From NCBI RefSeq assembly GCF_001591465.1, contig NZ_BCUY01000001.1, forward strand, positions 1 to 64,000: a stretch of DNA of 64,000 bases. The letters are read 5' to 3'. Position 1 is the stretch's first letter; every line of letters begins with the position of its first letter. The translations under genes and the position numbers were made by a program. This document shows positions 42,919-51,714 of the stretch, piece after piece. The notes beneath the pieces are model-generated. The model searched no databases. It was not told where the DNA came from and was given only the letters and a program-made list of their open reading frames with translations. The DNA comes from Cytobacillus firmus NBRC 15306 (GTDB lineage Bacteria > Bacillota > Bacilli > Bacillales > Cytobacillaceae).

Positions 42919-43062
42919 GTGCTTATTAGTCAATTTAGAAGAAGAAGCATAATATCATAATTTAAATACCCCTGCTTGCTCGCCAGGCTAATATCCCTAC
43001 AAACTGCTCACACTATTTTTTCATTGCCATTATAGTATCGAAATCTATTAGGAGGCGAAGAT

Positions 43063-43551
43063 TTGAAAAGTATTCAATTTATTGTTAATGGAAAGGAATG
43101 TACGGTCCTTTGCCCGCCTGCGAAACCGCTCCTTGATGTTTTGAGGGAAGATCTGGGTTTGACTGCCAGCAAGGAATGCTGCGGAAAGGGAGAATGCGGC
43201 TCATGCTCTGTTTTAATCAAGAATGAGGTTGTATGTTCCTGTCTTATTCTCGCTGGTCAGGCGGAAAACCAGGTGATCACTACTTGTGAAGGAGTCGGAT
43301 TATCACCAAATCTGGATGTGATTCAGGAATCATTTATTGCCGAAGGAGCAACACAATGCGGGTACTGTACTCCGGGAATCATCGTATCAGCAAAAGCTTT
43401 CCTGGATGGAATTGACCATGTTCCATCCGTTGGGGAAATTAAAACCGCATTAGGAGGCAACCTATGCCGCTGTACAGGCTATACCAAAATTATTAAGGCC
43501 GTTCAGACAGCTGCCAGCCAAAAAATATCCGAGCCGGAAACAATCCGATAA
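43063..43551 (+). CDS. pucE: Xanthine dehydrogenase, 2Fe-2S subunit
   Basis: The 162-residue iron-sulfur subunit passes electrons from the Mo site to FAD. The plant-type cluster ligands are in SKECCGKGECGSCSVLI and SCLIL (residues about 38-62). The second cluster ligands are in TQCGYCTPGIIV near 104 and GNLCRCTGYTKI near 139. The start is TTG, seven nt after AGGAGG, 197 nt downstream of the riboswitch aptamer. It is the first gene of the plus-strand purine operon. In B. subtilis the equivalent is pucE. Confidence 0.93.
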   Translation: MKSIQFIVNGKECTVLCPPAKPLLDVLREDLGLTASKECCGKGECGSCSVLIKNEVVCSCLILAGQAENQVITTCEGVGLSPNLDVIQESFIAEGATQCGYCTPGIIVSAKAFLDGIDHVPSVGEIKTALGGNLCRCTGYTKIIKAVQTAASQKISEPETIR

Positions 43552-43554
43552 TCC

Positions 43555-44151
43555 ATGACACATACAGCGATTTTGCTTGCCGCAGGCCAGTCCAGCAGAA
43601 TGGGTACTCTAAAAGGACTGCTGCCATGGAATGGTATAACATTATTCGAGCATCAGCTGAACACTCTCAGAAAATCGGTGTTCACAGATATTGTAGTTGT
43701 TTTGGGATATGAAGCTGAAAAATTCCTTTCAATCGGAAAAAAGCATTCTGCAAAATTGGTAATAAATGAACATTTTCAAGACGGTAAATGCTCGTCAATC
43801 ATTGCAGGGGTGAAAGCTGCAGACACGTTATCAGAAACGATTCTGATTACATCCGTGGACCAGCCGCTTCATCCTGTCATCATTAATAAACTCGCCGGGA
43901 ATCTTAGAAACAGCCGCTGCCTGATTGCAGTTCCCAGCCACCAAGGCAAAAGAGGACACCCAATCCTCTTTTCGTCCCGACTGAGGAACGAGCTTTTATC
44001 GATAAAGGAAGAGAAAATGGGCTTGAGACATGTAATTCAGGAGCATGAGAAATTTCTACTTGAGTTGCCAGTGGAAAATGAGCAGATTCATCTCAACCTG
44101 AATCATCAGGAAGATTATAAAATTGCACTAAAAAAATATACTGGGAGGTAA
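43555..44151 (+). CDS. pucB: MobA-like nucleotidyltransferase for molybdenum cofactor (PucB/MocA type)
   Basis: This 198-residue enzyme likely activates the Mo-pterin as its cytidine dinucleotide for XDH. It has the NTP-transferase motif LLAAGQSSRMGTLKGLLPW at residues 7-25, VVVLGYEAEK near 48, ITSVDQPLHP near 100 and RGHPILF near 136. The gene begins 3 nt after the pucE stop with a weak RBS, suggesting coupled translation. Family match is clear; nucleotide preference cannot be read from sequence. Confidence 0.88.
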   Translation: MTHTAILLAAGQSSRMGTLKGLLPWNGITLFEHQLNTLRKSVFTDIVVVLGYEAEKFLSIGKKHSAKLVINEHFQDGKCSSIIAGVKAADTLSETILITSVDQPLHPVIINKLAGNLRNSRCLIAVPSHQGKRGHPILFSSRLRNELLSIKEEKMGLRHVIQEHEKFLLELPVENEQIHLNLNHQEDYKIALKKYTGR

Positions 44152-44155
44152 TTCG

Positions 44156-45031
44156 ATGCTTGTTTCAGAGATTGACATGATTACCCCTTCCTCTCTACCC
44201 GAATGTCTGATGCAGCTATCGAAGGAAGGCAGGATCCATAGATTGATAGCAGGCGGTACAGATGCTGCAGTCCGGATGAAGGAAGGCAAATGGCGGCCGG
44301 AGATTTGGATCAATATAAAAAACTTACATGAGCTGCGGTATATCGAAGAAAGTGAAGATTGTATTTATATTGGCCCCTTGACCACCCATACGGATATTAT
44401 TCATTCTCCGCTCCTGCAAAGAAAAGCGGATGTTCTCGTGGATGCAGCAAGGGAAGTTGGCGCCACCCAGATGCAGAATATGGGAACAATCGGCGGCAAT
44501 ATTGGCACTGCCTCTCCTGCAGGCGATACCCTTCCGGCTTTGTATGTTCTTGGAGCAAGGCTTGAACTCACCTCTCTGTCGACTAAACGAATCATTCCAA
44601 TCGAAGAGTTTATACTTGGCCCCGGCAGGACAGTTTTAAAAGAAAATGAAATGATCACAAAAATCCTTATAAAACCGCAAAAACCAAATGAAATAGGCAT
44701 TTTCCAGAAGCTCGGCCCCCGCAAAGCACAATCTATTTCCATTGTGAATGTTGCTATTTCACTCACATTGGACCAGGACCTGAAATGCCGGGAAGGAAAA
44801 ATCGCCTTCGGATCTGTGGCACCAACTATTATCCGGGCACGCAAGTGTGAATCTATGCTTCCCCTGGGAACGCTTAATGATGAATTAATCCGGAATATCG
44901 CCAAAATTGCCTGGAAAGAGGTCATGCCCATCACAGATGGAAGAGCAACTGCTACATATAGAAGGGATATGGCGAGCGCTTTATTGGAAAGAGGATTATA
45001 CCGTTTAATCAGGAGGTGGAATAACCATTGA
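44156..45031 (+). CDS. pucC: Xanthine dehydrogenase, FAD-binding subunit
   Basis: This 291-residue member of the CO-dehydrogenase flavoprotein family has LIAGGTDAAVRMKEGKW near residue 29 and TQMQNMGTIGGNIGTASPAGDT near 103 (cited in parts; the TIGGNI flavin loop is diagnostic). The C-terminal domain follows with SIVNVAISLTL near 195. The ATG follows GGGAGG at proper distance. Its stop overlaps the next start (TTGA). Confidence 0.93.
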   Translation: MLVSEIDMITPSSLPECLMQLSKEGRIHRLIAGGTDAAVRMKEGKWRPEIWINIKNLHELRYIEESEDCIYIGPLTTHTDIIHSPLLQRKADVLVDAAREVGATQMQNMGTIGGNIGTASPAGDTLPALYVLGARLELTSLSTKRIIPIEEFILGPGRTVLKENEMITKILIKPQKPNEIGIFQKLGPRKAQSISIVNVAISLTLDQDLKCREGKIAFGSVAPTIIRARKCESMLPLGTLNDELIRNIAKIAWKEVMPITDGRATATYRRDMASALLERGLYRLIRRWNNH

Positions 45032-47316
45032 ACACCAAATGGGTTGGAAAAAGGGTGAAAAGAATTGATGGCCCGGAAAAAGTAACCGGAGAATTAAAAT
45101 ATATGACCGATTACCATTTTGACAATATGGTTTGGGGCAAAGTGCTGCGGTCTGAGTATCCGCATGCAAAAATTAATTCCATTGATATTGAAGCAGCCAA
45201 AAATCTGCCTGGTGTTATATGTGTACTAACCCATAAAGATATTCCCGGCTTTAATGGATTTGGGATTGTGGTTCCCGACCAGCCTGTTCTGTGTTCTGAT
45301 GTCGTCCGGTGCACAGGGGACGCTGTAGCCCTGGTAGCTGCAGAAACACTGGAAATCGCCGAGCAGGCACTGAGTTTAATTAAAGTGGACTTTGAGCCCC
45401 TTGAAGTTGTTGCAGATGCTGAATATGCCCTGACAGATTCTGCTCCGAAGCTTCATCCGGATGGCAATCTGCACAGCCATGTCAAAATTAATAACGGAAA
45501 CATTGAGAAGGCCTTCGAGGAAGCTGACATCATTGTAGAGAATACCTTCTACTCTCCCCGGCAAATGCATGCTTTTATCGAAACAGAAGGCGGCTGGGGG
45601 GTAATGGATGACGAAGGGTTCCTAACGATTCGCTGCCCTGGCCAGTACGCATACCGCGATCGAATGCAGATTGCGCGGTCCCTGGCTTATAATCCTGAAA
45701 GAATAAGAGTCATTTCAAGCCCAATTGGCGGTGCCTTCGGCGGAAAGGATGAGATCACGGTTCAAATATACCTTGCCCTCCTTGCACTGCATACAAAGGG
45801 ACGGCCTGTAAAAATCCATTTGAGCCGGGAAGAGTCTGTCATTGCGGGCATAAAAAGGCATCCTTTTAAAGTCCAGATGAAGACCGCTGCTAAAAAAGAC
45901 GGGACACTTCTTGCCAATCAGGTTAAAGCCATAGGAGACACAGGCGCTTATGCATCACTTGGAGGGGCAGTCATTGCATTGGCGATCGAACATTCATGCG
46001 GCCCTTATAAAATTCCCAATGTGGATCTCGAGGGCTTCTGTGTGTATACCAATAATGGCATTGCCGGTGCTTTCAGAGGCTTTGGAGTCAATCAGGTATG
46101 CATGGGAATTGAAACACATATGGACATGATTGCAGAAAAGCTGGGAATGGACCCTATCGAATTGCGCAAAAAAAATGTCTATCACCAGGGGGAAGTTTCA
46201 AGTGTCGGCCATATTGTCAAATCCAGTGTTGGCACCTATAAAACCCTGGAGACAGCAGAGAATTGCGATCTGTGGAAGAACCGGGAAAAGTATAAATCCG
46301 AAGTAAGTGAGCCATGGAAAAAACGGGGAGTTTCCGTGGCAACATCCTTTCATGGCATCGGTATGGGTATTGGCCTTCCTGACTATGGAGCCGCCTCTAT
46401 TGAACTGCTGCCGGATGGAACATTCCTTGTAGGTGTGGGCTGCGAGGAGATCGGAGGAGGCAACAGCACCGCCTATGCCCAGATAGCCGCTGAAATGCTG
46501 AACTGTGATATCAGCAATATCAAAATCGTTCAAGGTGATACACAAAAAACACTTGATGGCGGTACTGTAACTGCCTCCCGCTCCACCTATACCGGGGGAA
46601 GAGCTGTTGCGGCGGCAGCACCCAGGATGACTGAGCTTCTTATTCAAACTGCTGCTGAAATGCTGAATTTAGATTCTTCTCAAATTGACTTAAAACCGAA
46701 CCATATTTCCGCCCATGGAGAGATCATACCTTATAAGTCTATCTATAAATACCTTTATGATCATCATCAGGCAACTAGAGTAGAAGGACACTTCTACCTG
46801 CCGAAAGAAAAAGAAGAAATCAAAGGTTCCGGCGGTGCTCCCCACCATTTATACGGATATTTGACACATGTAGTGATGGTGGAAGTTGATACTTTAACAG
46901 GTGAAACGGAAGTTCTGCGGGTTGTATCCATCCCGGATGCAGGCAGAGTCATTAATCCGCAGGGGCTGGAGGGCCAGACTGAAGGCGGAGCCGTAATGGG
47001 CATCGGCTATACCCTCTATGAAGATGTACTGATCGAAAATGGATATCATAAAACGCGGAATTTCACTGATTATATCATCCCTACTATTCGCGAGACTCCT
47101 TTGATTGAGACCTTTCCGGTAGAAGAGCCCGAACAATCAGGGCCCTTTGGGGCAAAGGGAATTGGAGAAGTGGTGATGATTCCGATTATTGCGGCTATCA
47201 TGTCAGCCATATATGATGCAACAGGAGCCAGAATCTGCCATCTGCCCGCTACTCCCGAAAGAGTGTTTAATGCATTGAAAGATCTCAAAAAACAAAAAGT
47301 CCAATCCTCAAGGTGA
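45028..47316 (+). CDS. pucD: Xanthine dehydrogenase, molybdopterin subunit
   Basis: The 762-residue catalytic subunit hydroxylates hypoxanthine/xanthine. Mo-site features are IGGAFGGKDEITVQI near residue 232, AFRGFGVNQVCMGIE near 345, and the catalytic glutamate in PFGAKGIGEVVMIP near 710. The N-terminus VGKRVKRIDGPEKVTGE is typical. It has a TTG start with AGGAGG upstream, overlapping pucC. Because no uricase or allantoin enzymes are linked, its main task here may be hypoxanthine to xanthine, feeding the divergent operon; that is inference. Confidence 0.93.
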   Translation: MNTKWVGKRVKRIDGPEKVTGELKYMTDYHFDNMVWGKVLRSEYPHAKINSIDIEAAKNLPGVICVLTHKDIPGFNGFGIVVPDQPVLCSDVVRCTGDAVALVAAETLEIAEQALSLIKVDFEPLEVVADAEYALTDSAPKLHPDGNLHSHVKINNGNIEKAFEEADIIVENTFYSPRQMHAFIETEGGWGVMDDEGFLTIRCPGQYAYRDRMQIARSLAYNPERIRVISSPIGGAFGGKDEITVQIYLALLALHTKGRPVKIHLSREESVIAGIKRHPFKVQMKTAAKKDGTLLANQVKAIGDTGAYASLGGAVIALAIEHSCGPYKIPNVDLEGFCVYTNNGIAGAFRGFGVNQVCMGIETHMDMIAEKLGMDPIELRKKNVYHQGEVSSVGHIVKSSVGTYKTLETAENCDLWKNREKYKSEVSEPWKKRGVSVATSFHGIGMGIGLPDYGAASIELLPDGTFLVGVGCEEIGGGNSTAYAQIAAEMLNCDISNIKIVQGDTQKTLDGGTVTASRSTYTGGRAVAAAAPRMTELLIQTAAEMLNLDSSQIDLKPNHISAHGEIIPYKSIYKYLYDHHQATRVEGHFYLPKEKEEIKGSGGAPHHLYGYLTHVVMVEVDTLTGETEVLRVVSIPDAGRVINPQGLEGQTEGGAVMGIGYTLYEDVLIENGYHKTRNFTDYIIPTIRETPLIETFPVEEPEQSGPFGAKGIGEVVMIPIIAAIMSAIYDATGARICHLPATPERVFNALKDLKKQKVQSSR

Positions 47317-47324
47317 TCCTATTG

Positions 47325-48158
47325 ATGAGCCGCAATTTATTTGCAAAATTAGAAGAGTCAATCAATAACCGCAAAGACACATTTCTGCTGACCATAACAG
47401 AATATCCTGATGAAAAGCTCATCGGAGCCAAAGCTTTATTATGGCCAGACGGAGATTTCTGCACCGAAGCCTCCCTTCTGCCCCTGAATGTGATGGAATT
47501 ATTAGCGGTACAATGCAATAAACTGGTCACCAAAAAACGGTCCGGGACTGTGAGATTTATGTGGAAGGATCGTTTGGTTGAATGTTTTGCTGAGTACTTC
47601 CCTTCTCCGCTCCATTTGATAGTCGCAGGTGCGGGTCATGTATGTGAACCCGTGGCAGAAATGGGACGTTTGCTTGGATTTTTCGTGACCGTAATAGACG
47701 ACCGGAAAGAGTTTGCAAACAGAGAACGCTTTCCAAATGCAAATGAAGTGGTTTGCCAATCCTATCTGGATTATTTCCGGCATGTCGACATTACGGAAAA
47801 AACTTATATTCTCCTTCTTACCCGGGGACATAAGTATGATGTTCTCAGTTTGAATGAACTCTTAAAAAGGGAATGTCAGGCAGGATATATTGGCATGATC
47901 GGCAGCAGAAGACGCATTTCGGGTGTATTCGAAGAACTTCAGCAGGATTTTCCGGATGAAAGCTTTGAAAATTTATACACCCCTGTGGGTCTCGATATTG
48001 GAGCTGAAACTCCTGCAGAGATTGCAGTCAGCATCATGGCAGAAATTCTGAAAGTGAAAAATCAAAAATCCGGCGATTCCTTAAGTTCGCAAATAAAAAG
48101 ATATGCAAAAATGGGTTTCCATGAGGGGGCTGGCAAATGGACCAATTGCAGCTTATAA
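47325..48158 (+). CDS. XdhC-like maturation factor, Rossmann-domain part
   Basis: This 277-residue protein helps insert sulfurated Mo cofactor into XDH. Residues about 100-250 are the XdhC Rossmann domain: LIVAGAGHVCEPVAEMG, TVIDDRKEFANRERFPNA, ILLLTRGHKYD and GMIGSRRRISG. The first 95 residues look like a degraded CoxI-type domain lacking the usual GGGC motif. ATG 47325 is chosen (AAGGTG nine nt upstream). The missing active CoxI domain is encoded by the next gene. Confidence 0.85.
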   Translation: MSRNLFAKLEESINNRKDTFLLTITEYPDEKLIGAKALLWPDGDFCTEASLLPLNVMELLAVQCNKLVTKKRSGTVRFMWKDRLVECFAEYFPSPLHLIVAGAGHVCEPVAEMGRLLGFFVTVIDDRKEFANRERFPNANEVVCQSYLDYFRHVDITEKTYILLLTRGHKYDVLSLNELLKRECQAGYIGMIGSRRRISGVFEELQQDFPDESFENLYTPVGLDIGAETPAEIAVSIMAEILKVKNQKSGDSLSSQIKRYAKMGFHEGAGKWTNCSL

Positions 48159-48451
48159 AGCGCACCCTCGATATCAGGAAAGGAGGTGAGAAAGCAGCAC
48201 TTGCCACAATTATCCGCACGAAGGGCTCTACCCCGAGAAAAACCGGAAGCCGGATGATTGTGTTCCCATGCGGAAGAATAGAAGGAACAATTGGCGGAGG
48301 CTGCGGCGAAGCAGAAGTAATTGAGAAGGCTTTCCAGGTCATACAAACAAATACCCCAAGTCAAAAGCGCGTTGATTTAACAAAAGGGCTGTTTTATGAA
48401 GATGGCGGAATATGCGGTGGAATTATGGATGTTTTTATTGAACCCATCTAA
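48137..48451 (+). CDS. XdhC/CoxI-like maturation factor, small domain
   Basis: This 104-residue stand-alone CoxI domain reads AALATIIRTKGSTPRKTGSRM, then GRIEGTIGGGCGEAEVIEKAF, and ends near GGICGGIMDVFIEPI. In most bacteria this domain is the N-terminal half of XdhC/PucA; here it is a separate gene overlapping the Rossmann-domain gene by 22 nt, with GGGGG seven nt before its ATG. The two products probably act together. It is complete as a domain, not a truncation. Confidence 0.85.
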   Translation: MDQLQLIKRTLDIRKGGEKAALATIIRTKGSTPRKTGSRMIVFPCGRIEGTIGGGCGEAEVIEKAFQVIQTNTPSQKRVDLTKGLFYEDGGICGGIMDVFIEPI

Positions 48452-48539
48452 CTAAGAAAATAGATCTCCCGCCTATTCCATGGTCAAGTCAGTTCGTGTC
48501 TCAGGATGAACATTAACCATGAATAAGGAGTGACCTTTC

Positions 48540-49907
48540 ATGTCGATGATTGAAAAGGATCTTGGGTCGGGCCTCCCGCCTGCCTCTAATGCGAACCTAT
48601 TAGAACGGCTCTTTAAGCTTTCCGCACGGAACACAAATGTAAAGACAGAAATACTGGCAGGCATTACTTCATTTATGACAATGAGTTATATCATCTTTGT
48701 CAATCCGATTATCTTAGCTGACGCTGGAATACCAAAAGAAGCCGCATTGGCTGCAACTATTTACGCAAGTGTCTTCTGTACTCTTCTAATGGCACTGTGG
48801 GCAAATTTTCCTGTAGCAGTCGCCCCGGGCATGGGGCTGAATGCATTTTTTGCCTACACAGTTGTACTTGGTCAGGGACTTTCCTGGCAAACAGCCCTTG
48901 GAGCGGTATTTATTTCGGGGATTGTGTTTTTAATTTTGACAGTTACGGGAGTCCGTCAGAAGATTGTAGATGGTGTACCGGATGTCTTAAAGTCAGCTAT
49001 AGGCGTTGGAATTGGTTTATTCATTGCTTTTATCGGGTTAAAAAATGCAGAACTTGTAGTCGCAAATGAAGCTACATTTGTCGGCCTGGGAAGCATCACA
49101 AGCAAGGGGCCGCTTCTAGCCCTATTCGGATTAATTATTGCCGCCCTCCTGTTGGCAAAGAAAGTAAAAGGCGCCCTGCTTATCAGTATATTGGGTACAA
49201 GTGCAGCAGCCATGATTATTGGCTTCATTGCCTACCCAAAAGCCGTAAGTGATATCGTGTCACTCAATCTCCCAAGCATGTCTGAGACGTTTCTGGCTAT
49301 GGACATTATGGGAGCAGTAAAATATGGCATCATCTCAGTCATTTTCTCCTTTACGATTGTAGAATTATTTGACAATTTAGCTACCCTCATCGGATTATCA
49401 AGAAAAGCTGGCCTCACAGATGAAAATGGAAAAATTGAAAACCTGGATCGTGCCCTTCAGGCAGATGCAGTTGGAACGATGGCAAGTGCAGCCTTCGGAA
49501 GCACTGCCTTAAACGCTTATGTGGAAAACGCCACAGGGATCTCGGAAGGCGGACGCACTGGCTTAACTGCTTTAACTGTAGCTGTACTATTTTTCCTGTC
49601 GCTCATTTTTGCTCCGCTCATCTATTTCATACCGTCCGTCGCCACTGCGCCTATTCTTATTCTTGTTGGCGCCTTAATGCTTAGTGAAATAAAACATATA
49701 AGCTTTGATGACTTTACGGATGTTATTCCTGTATTTTTAACGATTTTTCTCATGCCATTAACTTTCAGTATTGCACAGGGACTGGCATTCGGCTTTATCT
49801 CTTACACACTGCTTAAGCTTCTTACAGGCAAGCATAAGCAAATCCATTGGATCATGTATTTTGTCAGTGCTGCCTTTATTATTAATTTCATAATGGGCGG
49901 ACATTAA
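48540..49907 (+). CDS. pbuG: Purine permease, NCS2/AzgA-like (PbuG type)
   Basis: This 455-residue transporter for guanine/hypoxanthine or adenine belongs to the AzgA branch. Motifs are NVKTEILAGITSFMTMSYII near residue 36, AVAPGMGLNAFFAYTV near 92, and AFGSTALNAYVENATGISEGG-like GSTALNAYVENATGIS near 320. About 12-14 helices are predicted. It lies 88 nt after the maturation genes and 38 nt before adenine deaminase, consistent with adenine or hypoxanthine supply to this operon. Exact substrate unknown; the symbol reflects the closest B. subtilis type. Confidence 0.88.
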   Translation: MSMIEKDLGSGLPPASNANLLERLFKLSARNTNVKTEILAGITSFMTMSYIIFVNPIILADAGIPKEAALAATIYASVFCTLLMALWANFPVAVAPGMGLNAFFAYTVVLGQGLSWQTALGAVFISGIVFLILTVTGVRQKIVDGVPDVLKSAIGVGIGLFIAFIGLKNAELVVANEATFVGLGSITSKGPLLALFGLIIAALLLAKKVKGALLISILGTSAAAMIIGFIAYPKAVSDIVSLNLPSMSETFLAMDIMGAVKYGIISVIFSFTIVELFDNLATLIGLSRKAGLTDENGKIENLDRALQADAVGTMASAAFGSTALNAYVENATGISEGGRTGLTALTVAVLFFLSLIFAPLIYFIPSVATAPILILVGALMLSEIKHISFDDFTDVIPVFLTIFLMPLTFSIAQGLAFGFISYTLLKLLTGKHKQIHWIMYFVSAAFIINFIMGGH

Positions 49908-49945
49908 TCTGATGATGGCCATTTTTTAAAAAGCGAGGAGTCCAA

Positions 49946-51682
49946 ATGAAGCTTACCATTGAAACGTTACGAAAAAGAATTGATGTGGCGGCCAAAAGAA
50001 CTCCTGCCGATCTGGTTATTAAAAACGGAAAAGTTATAAACGTATTTACACGTGAAATCGTTGAGGAAGACATAGCAATTGCAGATGGATTTATAGCTGG
50101 CTTAGGAAGCTATGAAGGCAAGGAAATTATTGATGCCCGGGGCAGCTATATCGCCCCCGGCTTTATTGATGGGCATGTCCATATTGAGTCGGCGATGGTG
50201 ACTCCTGCCGAGTTCAGTAATGTTGTCCTCCCGCATGGAGTGACGACTGTGATTGCAGACCCTCATGAAATAGCCAATGTCAGCGGAACTGACGGCATTG
50301 ATTTCATGCTGGAATCTTCAGAAGATATTCCGCTCGATGTATTTTTTATGCTTCCATCCTGTGTCCCTGCAACTCCATTTGAAAATGCCGGCGCTTCCCT
50401 CAGTGACACGGATCTCGAAAATTATTACAGTCACCCAAGAGTGCTGGGGCTCGGTGAAGTTATGGATTATCCCGCTGTTATGAACAACGATGATGGAATG
50501 CTGAAAAAACTGGAAGCAGCCTATAGCAAAGGGAAATGCATTGATGGGCACGCAGCAGGTCTTAATGAGGATGAAATCAATATTTACATGGCAGCCGGCA
50601 TAAAAACAGACCATGAATGCATTAATCCTGAAGAAGCACTGGACCGGATGCGCAAAGGGATGTATGTTATGCTGCGGGAAGGTTCTGCGGCAAGAGACTT
50701 ATTGTCACTTCTCAAATCTGTCAGCGAACAAAACGCACGGCGCTGTTTATTTGTTACGGATGACAAGCATCTGGATGACCTGATCAATGAAGGCAGCATT
50801 GATCATAATGTCAGAATGGCCATAAAGGAAGGGATGGATCCTATACTTGCCATACAAATCGCTACTCTGAATGCAGCAGAATGCTTCGGCCTGAAAGATA
50901 AAGGGGCTATTGCTCCCGGTTATGAAGCCGACCTGATTTTTCTTAGTGATCTCAGGAATGTAAAGGTTGATAAAGTATTAAAGACCGGAATACTTGCTGC
51001 AGAAAACGGGTTCATGAAGAATTCTGTTCCAAACAGAATTGCACCTGCAGAACCCATCTTGAACAGTGTCAAAATCAGCAGCCTGAACGATGAAGATTTA
51101 AGCATCAGCATTGGGAAGGGTGACTGCAATATAATAGGCATTATACCGAACAGCATCGTGACCAGGCACCTAGTGGAAAAGGCCGATTCAATTGATGGCT
51201 ATTTCCACCCAAATCCTCATAGAGATCTCTTAAAGCTGGCTGTTGTGGAGCGCCACAATTGCACAGGCAGCATTGGACTTGGCATTGTAAAAGGATTAGG
51301 GATCACAAGAGGCGGTATCGCTTCAACAGTTGCCCACGATTCCCATAACATTGTCGCAGCAGGCACTTCTGATGAGGATTTGCTGGCTGCCATTAAGCAT
51401 ACCGCAGCAATGAGTGGCGGCCTTGCTGTTGTCCAGGATGGGAAAATTCTTGCCGAACTGCCCCTGCCTATTGCGGGACTTATGACCGGCCAGGAATCCT
51501 CATTCGTCTATTCACGTTTATCTCAATTGAATGACGCACTTATGACAATCGGTTGCAGCATGGATTTCAACCCGTTTTTAACGCTCTCATTTTTAGCGCT
51601 TCCGGTTATCCCTGAACTCAAATTAACTGATAAGGGTTTATTCTCTGTAAGATCCTTTAGCCACATTAAAGCCGAGGCATAG
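49946..51682 (+). CDS. adeC: Adenine deaminase
   Basis: Converts adenine to hypoxanthine, the XDH substrate. At 578 aa it is a standard-length AdeC with FIDGHVHIESAMVTPAEF near residue 73, ADPHEIANVSGTDG near 105, DGHAAGLNEDE near 193, DHECINPEEAL near 214, and the late SMDFNPFLTLSFLALPVIP with KLTDKGLF at the C-terminus. It starts MKLTIETLRKRID, like known AdeC proteins, with GCGAGGAG upstream. It is the last gene of the plus-strand purine operon and a distant paralogue of the gene at 31707-33518. Confidence 0.93.
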   Translation: MKLTIETLRKRIDVAAKRTPADLVIKNGKVINVFTREIVEEDIAIADGFIAGLGSYEGKEIIDARGSYIAPGFIDGHVHIESAMVTPAEFSNVVLPHGVTTVIADPHEIANVSGTDGIDFMLESSEDIPLDVFFMLPSCVPATPFENAGASLSDTDLENYYSHPRVLGLGEVMDYPAVMNNDDGMLKKLEAAYSKGKCIDGHAAGLNEDEINIYMAAGIKTDHECINPEEALDRMRKGMYVMLREGSAARDLLSLLKSVSEQNARRCLFVTDDKHLDDLINEGSIDHNVRMAIKEGMDPILAIQIATLNAAECFGLKDKGAIAPGYEADLIFLSDLRNVKVDKVLKTGILAAENGFMKNSVPNRIAPAEPILNSVKISSLNDEDLSISIGKGDCNIIGIIPNSIVTRHLVEKADSIDGYFHPNPHRDLLKLAVVERHNCTGSIGLGIVKGLGITRGGIASTVAHDSHNIVAAGTSDEDLLAAIKHTAAMSGGLAVVQDGKILAELPLPIAGLMTGQESSFVYSRLSQLNDALMTIGCSMDFNPFLTLSFLALPVIPELKLTDKGLFSVRSFSHIKAEA

Positions 51683-51688
51683 AAAAAT

Positions 51689-51710
51689 AAGGCCGTGAGT
51701 TCCCGGCCTT
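51689..51710. terminator. Bidirectional terminator after adeC
   Basis: AAGGCCG pairs with CGGCCTT between the convergent adeC and GH18 genes, with T-rich sequence on the right. Confidence 0.7.
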
Positions 51711-51714
51711 TCTT

